Below, piece by piece: positions 32,110 through 44,355 of a stretch of 64,000 bases of DNA (the first letter of the stretch is position 1; every line of letters starts with the position of its first letter). Origin of the DNA: Ailanthus altissimus (lineage: Eukaryota > Streptophyta > Magnoliopsida > Sapindales > Simaroubaceae); assembly GCA_946807835.1 (NCBI GenBank), contig OX327693.1:3737501-3801500 (forward strand), in the 5' to 3' direction. The translations under genes and the position numbers were made by a program. Below the pieces are notes generated by a model. That model worked only from the letters and a program-made list of their open reading frames with translations. It made no database searches and was not told where the DNA came from.

Positions 32110-35100
32110 TTTCATATTTTTATATTTTACCTATTTGAAGGAACTACCAACCCAAAAAAGCCCATTTTCCATTACAATTCTAGAATGTTAATGCACATAT
32201 ACGACAGAGCTTTCAAATGTATAGTGTTCCCCCCAAGCCTAAGAGGGGCAGCACAGCTCTAGTTCTGCAATCTTCTACCAAATTCATTCTTCTCTTTTTA
32301 TGAACTGATAGAGCGCTTCATCCAGCAATACCTGTGAAATCGGAGAGGCCGGAAGACAACATCAGACCTATTCTCAATGGGACAAGAACTTTTAAAGTCA
32401 ATCAAGAGCTTCCTTCAATGCTTCAATAGGGAGCTACAACTTAGAAATAGTAGCCCAAGTTTATAAAAAGGTTGTGAGGCCTTTCAGCCCATAATAGAAG
32501 TACTTAATATAGAAGAACTTCACTTCTTTCAAGTTGATCATCCAGAAAGCAATACAATGGATTGAGGAAGAAGAGATTGAGATGTCGTCAAAAGAGACTT
32601 CGATAAATACTATGCAGAAACCTGAGAGCTTGCCTCTAAAACAGAGGCAAGACTCGCAACCACAATCGAGAAAGCATTTTAGAGGTTCTCAAGGAAACAA
32701 AGGCCCTAATAAAAGGGCAAGATGCCCAGTGGAATCCCTTATCCCAATAAATACTCCTGTAGAATAGATATGGCAAACCTAAAAGATATAGGGATCTTCT
32801 AGACACCAGCACTTGTAGCCAGCCCGAAAGAAAAAAATGATCAGACCAAGCACTGCTTATTCCATGACAAGGTTGGCCACATCATCCAAGATTGCATAGC
32901 ACTACGATTTCAAATCCATTAACTCATGAGTAAAGGATGACTGCAGAAGTATAGAGCAAATACAAGATTAACATCGAAGTTAATAAAAGTTTCTACCAAA
33001 TAGAACCAAACAGAGGATTAAGACATACCAGTCCTCAATACCATCCATGGGTCCACAATAAATAGAAACAGCGCCCACAAAGTTGCTTACCCCATATGAG
33101 AGTTAATAGATAAAACATCCCTTCTTGTGCTTGAAGGTCTATAGTTGGAGGAACCAATAAAAGCGGCAATCTCTAGAACTTTGATCAATTAGTGTTCAAG
33201 TCGTGCCTATGAGACCATCGGAAAGAATGGATGACACAGAAGAATGGAAGCCTAAATTCAAGAAAGCTTCTCAGATCAGACAATGCAAAGTCACTGAAAT
33301 CCAATAAGCACAGAACGATAACCAAGGGCCCAAGGAGATTAGGTTCTCCCAAAAGGATTTAATAGAGCTATCTATGCCTCACCTGGATCCATTAGTAGCT
33401 AGCCTAAATACTAAAAAGATGCTAGTCAAAAGAGTCCTCGTAGATGGTGGAAGCAGCATAAATATTCTATATTGGGAGGCTTTTCAAGAACTCAAGTTGA
33501 ATGATCGAGATTTGAGGTAGTGCAATATAGAGCTGATAGACATTGGAGGCTCAAAAATTCAAGTGAAAGGAGTAATAATACTGCCAGTAATAATGGCTGG
33601 CAAGATCTTGGAAGTAGATTTTCTAGTGGTATAGGTACCTACCGCCTATAACGCTATAATCGGATGATTTTGGATCCATTACATGGAAGTAATTCCATCT
33701 ACTTTGCACCAGGTTGTTAGATACATCTTGACCATGGGGAGAGAAACAACAGACATCAAAGGAGAATAGTTACAAGCTAAGCAATGCTATGCAAATTCCG
33801 TCAAAGCTGTAACCATCAACGCAGAGTAGACAAATTTTAGAATCCCTTTCAATAGGAAAAAAATCGATTCAAAATAATAACTAAATGGTTGGTGGCCTAA
33901 AGGGATCCTGCTCGAGAGAGAATATGCACCTCTTAATATGGAAAAAAAGTGATATTTGACCCCTTAGCCCTCAATCAGAAGTTCCTCCTTGGAACATCCT
34001 TAACCGAGGAAGAATGATAACAATTAGTGAGACTGCTAACTAGGAACATAGACATTTTCATATAAAGTCTCAAGGACATGATCGACATTAATCCAGAAGT
34101 CATGTGCCATAAGTTGAACATCCGGAAAGATTATAAACCAGTCAGGCAAAGGCATAGGCATTTTGTGCCAAAAAGAAATTAAATAATTAGCAACAAGGTA
34201 GATCGACTACTAGACATTGGGTTCATCAGAGAATAAAGTACCTAGAATGGCTGTCTAATGTGGTAGTAGTCAAGATGAAAAATAGGAAGTGGAAAGTCTG
34301 CTTAGATTACATGAACCTAAATAAAGCTACACCGAAATACTCATTCCCCCAATCCAAGATAAATCAGATGGTTGATGCCACTAGTAGACACCAGCAACTA
34401 TAATTCCTAGATGCTTACAGTGGCTACAACCAGATCAAAATGGCCGAAGAAGACGAAGAAAAAACTAGCTTCATCATAAAGTAAGGAACTTTTTGTTATA
34501 AAGTGATGCCTTTTTGACTCAAGAATGTAGGTACTACCTTCCAAAGACTCATACATAAAGTCTTTAGAAACCTCATAAAGCGTATTGTAGAAGCATATAT
34601 TGACAATACCGTGGTGAAAAACAAAAGATTAGAAGATTACTTTGCAGACCTCCAAGAAGTTTTCAATATACCGCGACAGTACAGAGTAAGGCCGAACCTT
34701 ACAAGTGCATATTCAGGATTTCTTTAGGAACCTTTTTAGGCCACATAGTTAGCGAATGAGGAATTAAAGTAGACCCATCTCAAGTTCAAGATTTACAAAG
34801 CTTAATGATTCCTAAAACCCCTACAGAGATATAAATGCTGACCGAAAAAATTATAACCCTTAATTAGTTCATCTCTTAAATGTCAGATAGATGTAGACTA
34901 TTTTTTCAGGCACTAAAAGGGAGAAAGAAAGATAACTAGGGACCAACCTAGACGGAGGCCTTACAAAATCTGAAAGATTACTAGAAGAGTCTTCCAATAT
35001 TGTTGACTCCACTTTCAAGAGGGACACTATACCTTTACTTGGTAATTTCTACCGAAATCGTCAGGGCAATACAAGTAAAGGAGGAATGAAGGCAACAGAA

Positions 35101-36985
35101 ACCAATTTTCTACACAAGAAAAGCCATCACAGATCCAGAAATGAGATACTCGGCTGCTAAAAAGCTTGTCTTGGCGTTGACACAAGCAAAGGATAAGTTG
35201 CGACACTACTTTGAGGCTCACCTGATAGTGGTGTACACCTTTTACCTAATTAAGCAAATGCTTTCGAGACCAAATGCGATAAGAAGGGTAACCAAGATAG
35301 CCATGGGGTTAATAAACATAGACATAAGCTTCCAGCCTCATAAAGCTATTAAAGGACAAGCACTGGCGATTTCCTCTTTGAGTGTAAACCTGAGGCTCTA
35401 GACAATTCTTTACTTCTAGACCCCGAAGATGCTTCCTAATCCTAAACCATCTATATTGAGAGATCTTCTAACAATGGGGACGTATGAATCAAAGTACATT
35501 TACGAAGCCCAAATAACTTGGTATTAGAGCACGCGGTTAAGCTTTAAACCATCATCTAACAATGAAGCAGAATATGATGCTCTAATCGAAGAGTTGAGGA
35601 TAGCTTAAGCCCTCTTTATCAAGAATCTAGTAGTAAAATTGGACTTTACAGTTGTTGCCTCTTAATGGAATGATGAATACACAAATAATCAAGAAAGAAT
35701 ACAGAACTTGTTGAGTATGGAAAATAGCTTGCCACCAAATTCAACAGCGTAACATTATAGCAGGTTCCCAATGAAGAGAATTTAGAATTAGATAAACTGG
35801 CCAAGGAAGCTTTTTTTTGTAGAAAACCAAATTAGAACAATTCATTTGGAGGAAAGAGATGGAACCACCAATAACAAAGTGAGCATCCCAGAAGGGACAA
35901 TCCAGATCACAACCACAGCAATGTGGATAACCCCATACATAGATTTCCTCACATAAGGGAAGATTCCCAAAAATAGAAAAGAAATTAGAAGCCTTTGAAC
36001 AAGAGCCGGGAGGTTCACCATGACAAACGAAAACCTTTGCAGAAGATCCTTCTCTCGTATATATATAAATGCATTCTGATAGATGAAGGGCACTAAATCA
36101 TAGCAGAAGTTTATGAAGGATCATGCGAAACCACTCAAATACAGGTTTTCTGGCCTATAAAGTTATGTGGCAAAGTTATTTTTGACCATCTATCAAGAAA
36201 GACGCAAAAACGTATGTCAAGAAATGCAAAAAGTGTTAGAAACATTCCACACTCATCTACCAACTGGCCAGCAACCTCAACATAATAACTAGCGCATCGT
36301 CTTTCATCCAATAGGGGACGAACATAATGGGTTCACTCTTTGCTACAATAGGAGGAAAATGGTTAATGTTACTGCTACAGATTATTTGAGTAAGTGGGTA
36401 GAAGTGAAAGCCTTTAGCAACTTTACTGTATTCAAGTGAGAAACTTTATATGGAAAAATATCATTACCAAGTTTGGAATACCACAGGTGATTGTGTCAGA
36501 TAACGAGAAGCAGTTTGTGAGTAACATCGTCATAACCTTTTGCCAAAAGTATAAAATATAGCAATGATTTCTTCTTGTAGTTATCCTCAGGGAAATGGCT
36601 AAGCTGAGATTTCAAATTGTACAATCTTTATGATGCTAAAGAAAAGACTAGAAAGAAAAAAGAGCAAATGACTTGAAGAGCTTTTAAGAGTACTTTAGGT
36701 CTACTGAACAATAGAGAACTATTTTATAAGAACCTCACTGTACTCTTAGGTGTACGGGACAGAAGATGTATTGCCCATAGAAGCTTTTATTCTAACACTA
36801 CAAATAAGAACCGTACAACTAGAACTTAACGAGGAAGCCATAGTAGTAGCCAAAGACCTGCCTGACGACTCTAAAGAAATCGTTACAATACATATAGTAG
36901 TTTACAAGGCCAAAATGAAGAGGCACTATAATAAAAAAAAAATGAGAAGATGAGAAATTAACGAGGATGACCTCATCCTGATAGA
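32110..36985 (+). pseudogene. Tat-type gypsy gag-pol pseudogene
   Basis: Gag runs from about 32110 (KAHFPLQF-type and FYELIERFIQQY regions) to a CCHC-like box near 32860 (HCLFHDKVGHIIQDC). Protease is near 33440 (VLVDGGSSINILYWEAF). RT covers about 34070-34790. RNase H is clearest at 35141-35401 (RYSAAKKLVLAL, QPHKAIKGQALA), and the second RNase H near 35555 (SSNNEAEYDALIEELRIA). Integrase covers 36190-36980, with a usually conserved catalytic Asp seen as Asn (GTNIMGS). Stops and indels occur throughout. Confidence 0.86.
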
Positions 36986-39900
36986 GGCATTTATTGGAAT
37001 TTGTGCTTACGTGTCATCTCTTTATGTATGAATATTTATTTAATATTTATACTAGTATTATTATTTCATTAAATCGTTAATTAAATTTTATATATGGTAA
37101 GATGCTTGTAACTTTTTAGACATTTTATGATTTGAAAGAGTTTAGATCTGATCTACATGAGTTTAGATCAGTGCTAAGAATTAGCAACGTTGAGAGTTAT
37201 AAATGCTAAGAGTTAGCACTGATAAGAGTTATTAGGTTATAAGAGTCAGCGATATCTAAAGAGTTAGAGTCTTATCTGAAATGGGACAAAGACCTGAGAA
37301 TATAGTACTATTGATGTAGTTGCAAAATAGTTGTAAATAGTACTAAGAAATGTTATTATGCAAATATGTTCTCAAATATTATGTTCCTGATCTATCTTCA
37401 CTAATACTGGTCTGTCAGTAAATACTTTAATAAATATATATAGATTGGTGTATGTCCATATCTGGATGATCCAGATAATTAGTCTTAGCAGACCATGAGT
37501 TTAGTGGAAGCTCATATAGAGATACATCTATTTATAAGGACTGAATACTGGACAGACTCATAAAGATTTTCAATAGATATCCCATAATGCTATCAATAGA
37601 TGGTCTTTCGAGTTGAGTAGTATTTGTGGTCATTTGACCTAAGTGCCACTGTGAGCTTATGAGTGATCCACTATACTTTAGTTCCACACATGTTAAAAAC
37701 ATTTCATAATCTGACCACTGGATGTCGTTGGGTATGATCCGAAGCTTATAGAATCCAATGTGCATAGATATATAATCCATTAATTCAATTAGATGAATAA
37801 TATATCTTAATGCTCCAAAATTATATTTTAGAAAGTCTTGTAATCATAAACAATAATTCTCGTGAAAAGAATTTAACCCTAAAGATAAATAATACCACAA
37901 ATTTATTTGAATAAATAATATATCATAATACTCTAATTATTGTGTTTTAAAATTTTTTCAAAAAAACATATTTCATCGTTTCTTAATCAAATTTGTTTAG
38001 AGTCACAATTTTGTATTAAGAAATTTGAATTTAGTTACGTTATTTATTTATTTTAAGATTTGCTTAATTAAAAGTCTTAAAGGCTAGTATTTTATTTTAC
38101 ACTAATATATTTTTAAAAGAAATTATTGTATAAAATTCAAAAATCAATAATAAATTTTTAAATCTCACGATTTAAAGAATTATATTTAAGTAATTTTAGG
38201 ATTGACCGGTATAAAAAGTTTAACCCTAATTTATTCCTTTGTCTTCATTATTGATAGAATTTATTTATTTTAAATAGTTTATTGCTTTTTATTTTTTCTA
38301 CCTTATAAAAAATATTTTTTTTATTTATTTAAAAGGTTTAAATGGAATAAAAATTCTCATTTATTAAATATCAACCTTTTATTTTTTATTTTTATTTGAA
38401 TTTAAATTATTGTGGGCCTAGAACACATTCACAACCATTCGAACAATGTCCAGAAAATATAAAACAAACTTCATATAAGTAATAAAGTGTCAGCACTCAA
38501 AATCTCAGCTAAATTTATATTTTAAGTTGTAAGATTTATGCTAAATTATTAAAATTTCGTACCAATATTAATACTTCTATTTTCTAATACTTATAAGGTG
38601 ACAAAACCATGTACATGTGATCAATAGCCATTTTCATGTGTTTAAAACTAGTATTATAGTTAATATTTAACAGAAAAATTGTCAATTACCCCTTTAATTT
38701 CTTAAAACAAATAAAAACCCCCCTATAGTTTTAGAAATACCAAATCTTCTGTTGACATTATCCAAAAACATTTTAATAAAGAGTTTTTGGTAGTTTTAAA
38801 AATAAGAGAATTTTTTGGTAGTTTCAAAAGATAACAAGGGGATAACTATAATTCTCCTTTATAAACTCTATAAGACTTCCTTAATTCACTTCTAGGTTAA
38901 TAGCCGTTTTAATGGTTCTATTATAGAGCTAGCTAGCAATCGACTTCATAATTTAACAAAGATATAATTGAGTCTAACAATTAGCTAGTTGCCGGCGATG
39001 AATTGACACGAAATTAATATTAATAAACTTAAAGTTTTGTAACCTACATAATATTAACTAACCGTCACATTTTCTCTTCTTGTTTGGCCCCTTTTTTTAA
39101 TGAAAATTTCTCCTTTAATATGTATATTATAAAATTTTGAATTTAATAATATTAATTTCGTATTAATTTGTCACCGTCACTGTTATTAGTAATTGCATCG
39201 TTGTCGCCGATGAAAATAACAATGGTAGTTATTGCCGCCAATTGTTGTTTGTATTGTGCATTATACTTTTATTTTTTAAATTATTTAATTACTTTCTAAT
39301 TTTTTAATTAAAAATATAAATAAAACAATTATATGGCCATGTGTTACAAAGTGTGAATTCTAAAGTCAAAGGGTATTATAGTAAATTTAAAATAAATCAT
39401 CCAATTTAACTGGGTATTTTTAAGCAATTTTTAAATAAAGGGTTAGCTTAATTTTGGATGTGTCGTTCTCCTTTTTCTTTTTTAAAAGTTATTTAGCCCC
39501 TAAGCCTAGCTTAGTTGCTCACGAGTACATTTTGTACCTGGTCACTCGAATAAGAATAAGAATTAAAAATTAGTAATTAATGGTTGAAATATTTTTTATC
39601 TCCACCCAAATCTTTAGAAAAAAAATGTATTTAAAAATTATAAAAATTAAATGGCGATTAATATGATAAATTCCCCTTAATTTACTCTTAAATCTATATT
39701 TTAGAAACCTCCAGATAAATATCGTACTTGAGAATGACTATCTTATTGATAAAAATTATAACAAATGGTTTAATTTGTATCTTCAAATATAATTATTTAA
39801 AGTAGTGTGCATAGAAGTTAAAGAAGAGACTAGAAATAATATATCATTCCCTCCATGACAATGTCAAGATATTAATAATTCAATTATTTTTATTATATTT

Positions 39901-40624
39901 TATATCCCACACTCGACTTTTCTCTACAGCCTAATTACATATGATTTGCTTATTATCAATTACCCGTTTTTTTTAAAAAATATTATTACTTAGTTTATTG
40001 TGTTAGAAAAAAAAAGGTGTTTCAGAATTTATGGTATATATTGGTTCAATAAATATTTTATTATTCTATAATTTAAGCCATACTAATAGTTGATAAATTC
40101 TAGAATTCAAAATGGGTTGGAGATTCATTGTCTTTTTTTTTTATAACAAAATATCATTAAATATAATATTATTAATAAAATTAATAATATTATATTATAG
40201 GGTATTTAATATAAAATTAAAAAAGTATTAAAATATTATATAAAAATTAGATATATTTATTATGACTCGCCAAATTTATTACTTTCACACAAAGAGATAT
40301 AGACAAATCTCATAACACGAGACTATCCCAATTAAAAATCACTATTCTCATTTAGGAGAGAAAAAACCTACCCTCACATATGAGAAATCACAAAAATAAA
40401 ACCTCATTAATTTTTAACTTCTTTCGTTGTTATAAGTTTAACCCTAACAAATTTTAACCATTCATTATCACAGTTAAAACATATTATAATACCACAACCA
40501 AGATAATAAAATGATTAAAATTTCGGCCACCGCACAAAGTGATGAAATTGTTCAACAATAATATTCGAAAAAGCTCGAATGCTACTGTTTAACTAATCAC
40601 AACACCTATTACTTTTAATAATAA
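36986..40624. other. repeat-like and AT-rich intergenic sequence
   Basis: 37430-37790 is less AT-rich and reads like a piece of a retrotransposon untranslated region, but I cannot assign it. 38000-40600 is AT-rich without genes; it includes the inverted repeat at 39001-39171. Confidence 0.5.
39001..39171. repeat. imperfect inverted repeat with about 55-bp arms
   Basis: The arm 39001-39055 is an imperfect reverse complement of 39117-39171 (shared core ACGAAATTAATATTA), with a 61-base spacer. It could be a small MITE remnant or a transcribed hairpin. Confidence 0.7.
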
Positions 40625-41045
40625 GTATTTTTGTGATTTGTCCTTTAAGATTTCAAGCTAACACTAAAATTCTCATATAATTAAACTATAATACAATATA
40701 AATTTTAACTTTAATATTTACCCCATTACTTTAAATTTTATTTTCATTTCTGGTATCAATACATTCGACAAACCATATTATACCAATTAGGTAAAATATT
40801 ATTAGATAGGATGATATCAATATGTATATCCAACGAAACTATTGGTAAAATATTACTAGGCAGATGGTATTAATGCGTACGTATATCCAATGAAATTATA
40901 TTATACCTCTTAATTATTTTTCTTTTTTAAATATAATTAATTAAAATGATACTACTTATATAAACTCTTTTACAAAATTGATATAACATGTGGTAAAGAT
41001 TTAATATTGAGACGAGAGTTTATATATGTAATAGTTTCTTATAAT
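40625..41045 (+). repeat. dispersed repeat, copy 2
   Basis: Direct copy of 30241-30665. It keeps the motifs ccaattaggtaaaatatta and ataacatgtggta in the same order, with one internal sub-repeat partly deleted. Confidence 0.75.
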
Positions 41046-41701
41046 TATCAATAACATAATTGATTAATTTTATCTTGTGCATATATAATCTCAGAAATCT
41101 TAATGGTTTTAAATTTCAGTAAAATCATTTAAATTATTCTAATTTTTCAATTTAAAAAAAAGATGAATAAAACTAGTTCTAGAAAAATTTCCTCTAATCC
41201 AATTGTTTTTACTCAAATACATAATAAATTTTAAGTATTTACAAATACATAATAAATTTTAAGTATTTATAAAATTTAAATTTAACCATTAATTTATATA
41301 TATAATTTAATAAATTACATAGCTCGTCATATAATGAATAACACTGTCATATAATAATGTTTAATCAATTCACAATTTATAATATATCTAAATTTTTTTA
41401 ACATATATCCAAAAACTCTCTATATATACTAAACTATATAACCCATTAAATTATGTCTCTTATATATATATATTCAAAACTCAAAACAACATATAAATAC
41501 ATTCTCAAATACATTTTTAATTAGCATAATTCATTAATTGGTGTGTCCCTGTTGTGTCTCCTACTTATTATTTACTCTAAAATATTTATGGGATTATCTT
41601 TTCTTTTCATTATTATTATTATTATTATTATTATATTAAAAAACAAAAACAAATAGAACAAGATGACATATTTTTGGTGCCATCTTAGAATGTGGCAGAA
41701 T
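41046..41701. other. AT-rich sequence before the LINE
   Basis: No gene. Contains a TTA/ATT microsatellite at 41609-41634 and a 25-base direct repeat (aaatacataataaattttaag) near 41215-41260. Confidence 0.6.
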
Positions 41702-41719
41702 AAAAGAAGAAATATGCAG
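41702..41719 (+). repeat. target-site duplication of the LINE, left copy
   Basis: AAAAGAAGAAATATGCAG, identical to 48491-48508; it bounds the LINE. Confidence 0.92.
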
Positions 41720-41859
41720 GGGCCATCGAAAATCATTTATTTAGATTTAAAAAAATTTTCTCCCTAATTAAGGGATTTGATTATCGTTCGCTTAAGCGAA
41801 TTTATTTATCTTTTACTAATCGTTTGTTTAAGCGAACTCAATTATCTCTTACCAAAGTA

Positions 41860-44355
41860 TGAAAGAGATCAAAGCTTTATGAAATTTCTTCTCTATCGAT
41901 AATTTTCACAATGAGGAGGTCTTCGGAATTCTAGAATCTGTGGTTAAGAGACATCATTCAGAAGTCAAATTTGGTATCTTTATCAAGATTATGACGAGGA
42001 AGCATTATCAAAGAGAAGCTCTCCAAAATATAATGCGAAATCTATGGTGACTTTTGGGAGAATTGAAATTTCGATGGTTAGGTTGTGACATTTTTCTGTG
42101 CGAGTTCTCCTTCGAGGACGATCGGAAAAAGGTACTACGGACTGAACTTTGAAACTTCAACAAATTCCTAATCGCTATAGAACCAACCGAGAATGCAAAC
42201 TCGACTATTAATCCAACATTTGGATGTGCCTCCTTTTAGATCCAAGTCCACAATGTCCCAATAGTTCATATGAATGTAGAGATAGGCGAATTAATCGATA
42301 ATAAAATTGAAAAGTTTATAGATGTAGATGCCGACGATTCAAGATCTTGCATAGGGAGGTTTATGCGCATTCGGGTTAAACTGTATCTCGACCAACTAGT
42401 ACGATGAGGCATATTCCTTAAACTTAGCTCAAATAAAACCCTGATATGACTAGACTTTAAGTATGAAAAGCTTCGAGAAGTCTGTACTATCTGCGGCTTT
42501 TTAGATCATAGTTACAGAGAGTGCTTAGAAACATACCCAACTATCCTTAAAAAATCAGGTAACCACCGTTACTTAGAAAACATCCGAGCGGGTGGAATTT
42601 TCAAAGCCTACAAAACATCCACACTAAGGGACACCCTTAATAGTACCCATGACAAAAGCAATGGAGGCATCAGCCGAGAGGTGGAAAATGGGACTAATGG
42701 ACCAGAACGTTTTAGGAACAACCTGGCTGCTGGCAACAGTTGCACATTCGGAGTGGTTGTCGACGGCAAACCCTCCCCGGTGAGTGCAGAACCAAAGAGG
42801 AGTGACAAGGGGACAGTAAAGGATTCCGGCCATGATGACAGGGCAGCAAATGCACACCCAGAACCAAAGAGGAGTGACAGGGGGATAGTAAAAGTGTCCG
42901 GCCATGATGGAAGAGCAACAAATGCGCATTCAGCTACTGAGATGTACACGACAGAAAATAAACCAATAAGCACAAGGATATGGGTCACCACCACTGTTGA
43001 GGATTTGGCTGCAACACATGATACGCACCCATGAACTCTTGAAATTACCACCACAAATGCATGTGAAGGCATTAACGTGAAGATAGGAGAAAGAAGCTAA
43101 GATCACACTGTGCGGGATCCATGGCAGCATGTGCTAGGCACTGGACCAGAACATTTTGCCGAAGCACATGCCATCGATCCCTAAAAAAGAATTCATGAAA
43201 TAGAACTAGAGAACCAGGCACGTGAAGCACACCAAGTGCAGCAGAAGACAGGTGAACATGGGCAATGTACTGGGTGGAGCTTAATGAATAGATTATAGGA
43301 CATGGTCACCTTAAGCATTGGCGGAAAACCAAGACATGGTGCAGAGCTCAAAACTGATGCTTATGAATTTGAACCGCAAAAGGAAAAAATGGCCCGGGAA
43401 ATGCAGCATCAACCATGTGAAGATCAGCAGAAAAAGTAAGCATGTGCAATGCACTAGGAGAAGCTCAATGAATAGACCTTCACACCGGGCCACTGCACTA
43501 TGCAATAGGGGGAACCCAATTTTGTGTGCCCCCAAGCTGTCAGTTGGGGAAAGGCACCACCACCACCAACTTGCGTAATGCCAAAAGAATGGCAAAGGCA
43601 CGCCATGCAAGCCTCTCATGCTATCATCTCTTTTACATATTCCAAAGGCCATCCAATCATCCGACAACGGCAGCACCAAGAGTAGTGTCCCTTATTCAAT
43701 AGCAACCCATCTTCAACCTGCAACGAACAATCAGCTACATGCTGCCTTAAAAGCCAAGCCAACGGTCGGCCACCCCAAAAATATTGAAAAGTGTCTAAAG
43801 GAACGTGCAGATATGTGTGGGCTCCAAGATATTGGTAAACCTGTGCCTAGACAAGGCTTTGAACACATGCCTAGACAAGGTTCTGACATAGAGTACTGTT
43901 GGGTGAAGGCACACCAACCTAACATTGAAAGCTCCTTTGACCAACTTACTTTCCATGAAACAGTCAACAACATTACGGACTCCCTACGAATATCCTCCAG
44001 ACAGAAGCAACGTAGGCAGACACAAATCTTTAGGTATAAGATTACCCAAAGAAAACACAACCCTAATAGCCATAAGTCACACTCTGCTCCCAAGGAAAAA
44101 AAATTGAAGTCTAAGAGGAAAGAACGAAATGATGACACGGAACTCTCTAATTCTAAAAAAAGGCGACTACCTGGTGAAACTGGGGTTGTGAATCGATCAA
44201 CAACACACAACCACCATCCCTTAGAAGATGATGACAACACGGAACAACATGTTCTGGGTCTACAAACTCCAGTGGTGGACCCAAATAACTATAATCTCCC
44301 CCCAAATTTCCCATCGCCAGCTTCTGTTGTTATGCAGGACTGCCGATCCCAATGA
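41860..44355 (+). pseudogene. LINE ORF1 (DUF4283 and zinc knuckle), several frameshifts and stops
   Basis: From about 41860 a DUF4283 domain can be followed (region around VHNVPIVHMNVEIGELIDNK near 42250), then the knuckle CTICGFLDHSYREC (about 42490-42531), a perfect C-x2-C-x4-H-x4-C. Downstream lies a low-complexity polar region with a 72-bp tandem duplication (42789-42932) encoding AEPKRSDKG and PEPKRSDRG repeats. The last open stretch (43618-44355) is lysine-rich near residues 165-190. At least two frame changes separate these parts. The stop overlaps the ORF2 start. Confidence 0.87.
42789..42932 (+). repeat. 72-bp tandem duplication inside LINE ORF1
   Basis: Two diverged copies beginning gaaccaaagaggagtgaca (42789 and 42861) encode a 24-residue in-frame repeat. 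Confidence 0.88.

Larger units (their letters stand above)
30690..36985 (+). mobile_element. Tat-lineage Ty3/gypsy remnant, 3' end missing
   Basis: The order is LTR-like promoter region, primer site, gag, protease, RT, RNase H, a second RNase H and integrase, all on the plus strand and all badly mutated. A second RNase H of the archaeal type is the mark of the Tat lineage. Homology ends near 36985 after the integrase tail, with no 3' LTR. Confidence 0.87.

Noticed and set aside
37430..37790. possible LTR or gene fragment
   Set aside because: Composition and phrases look like a retrotransposon untranslated region, but without a partner copy, primer site or coding match I cannot support a class.
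42608..43072. minus-strand frames with Ser/Leu-rich content
   Set aside because: Antisense to the LINE ORF1 tandem repeat; the plus-strand reading explains the repeats.
43731..44240. 169-codon minus-strand frame
   Set aside because: Antisense to the basic C-terminal part of LINE ORF1.
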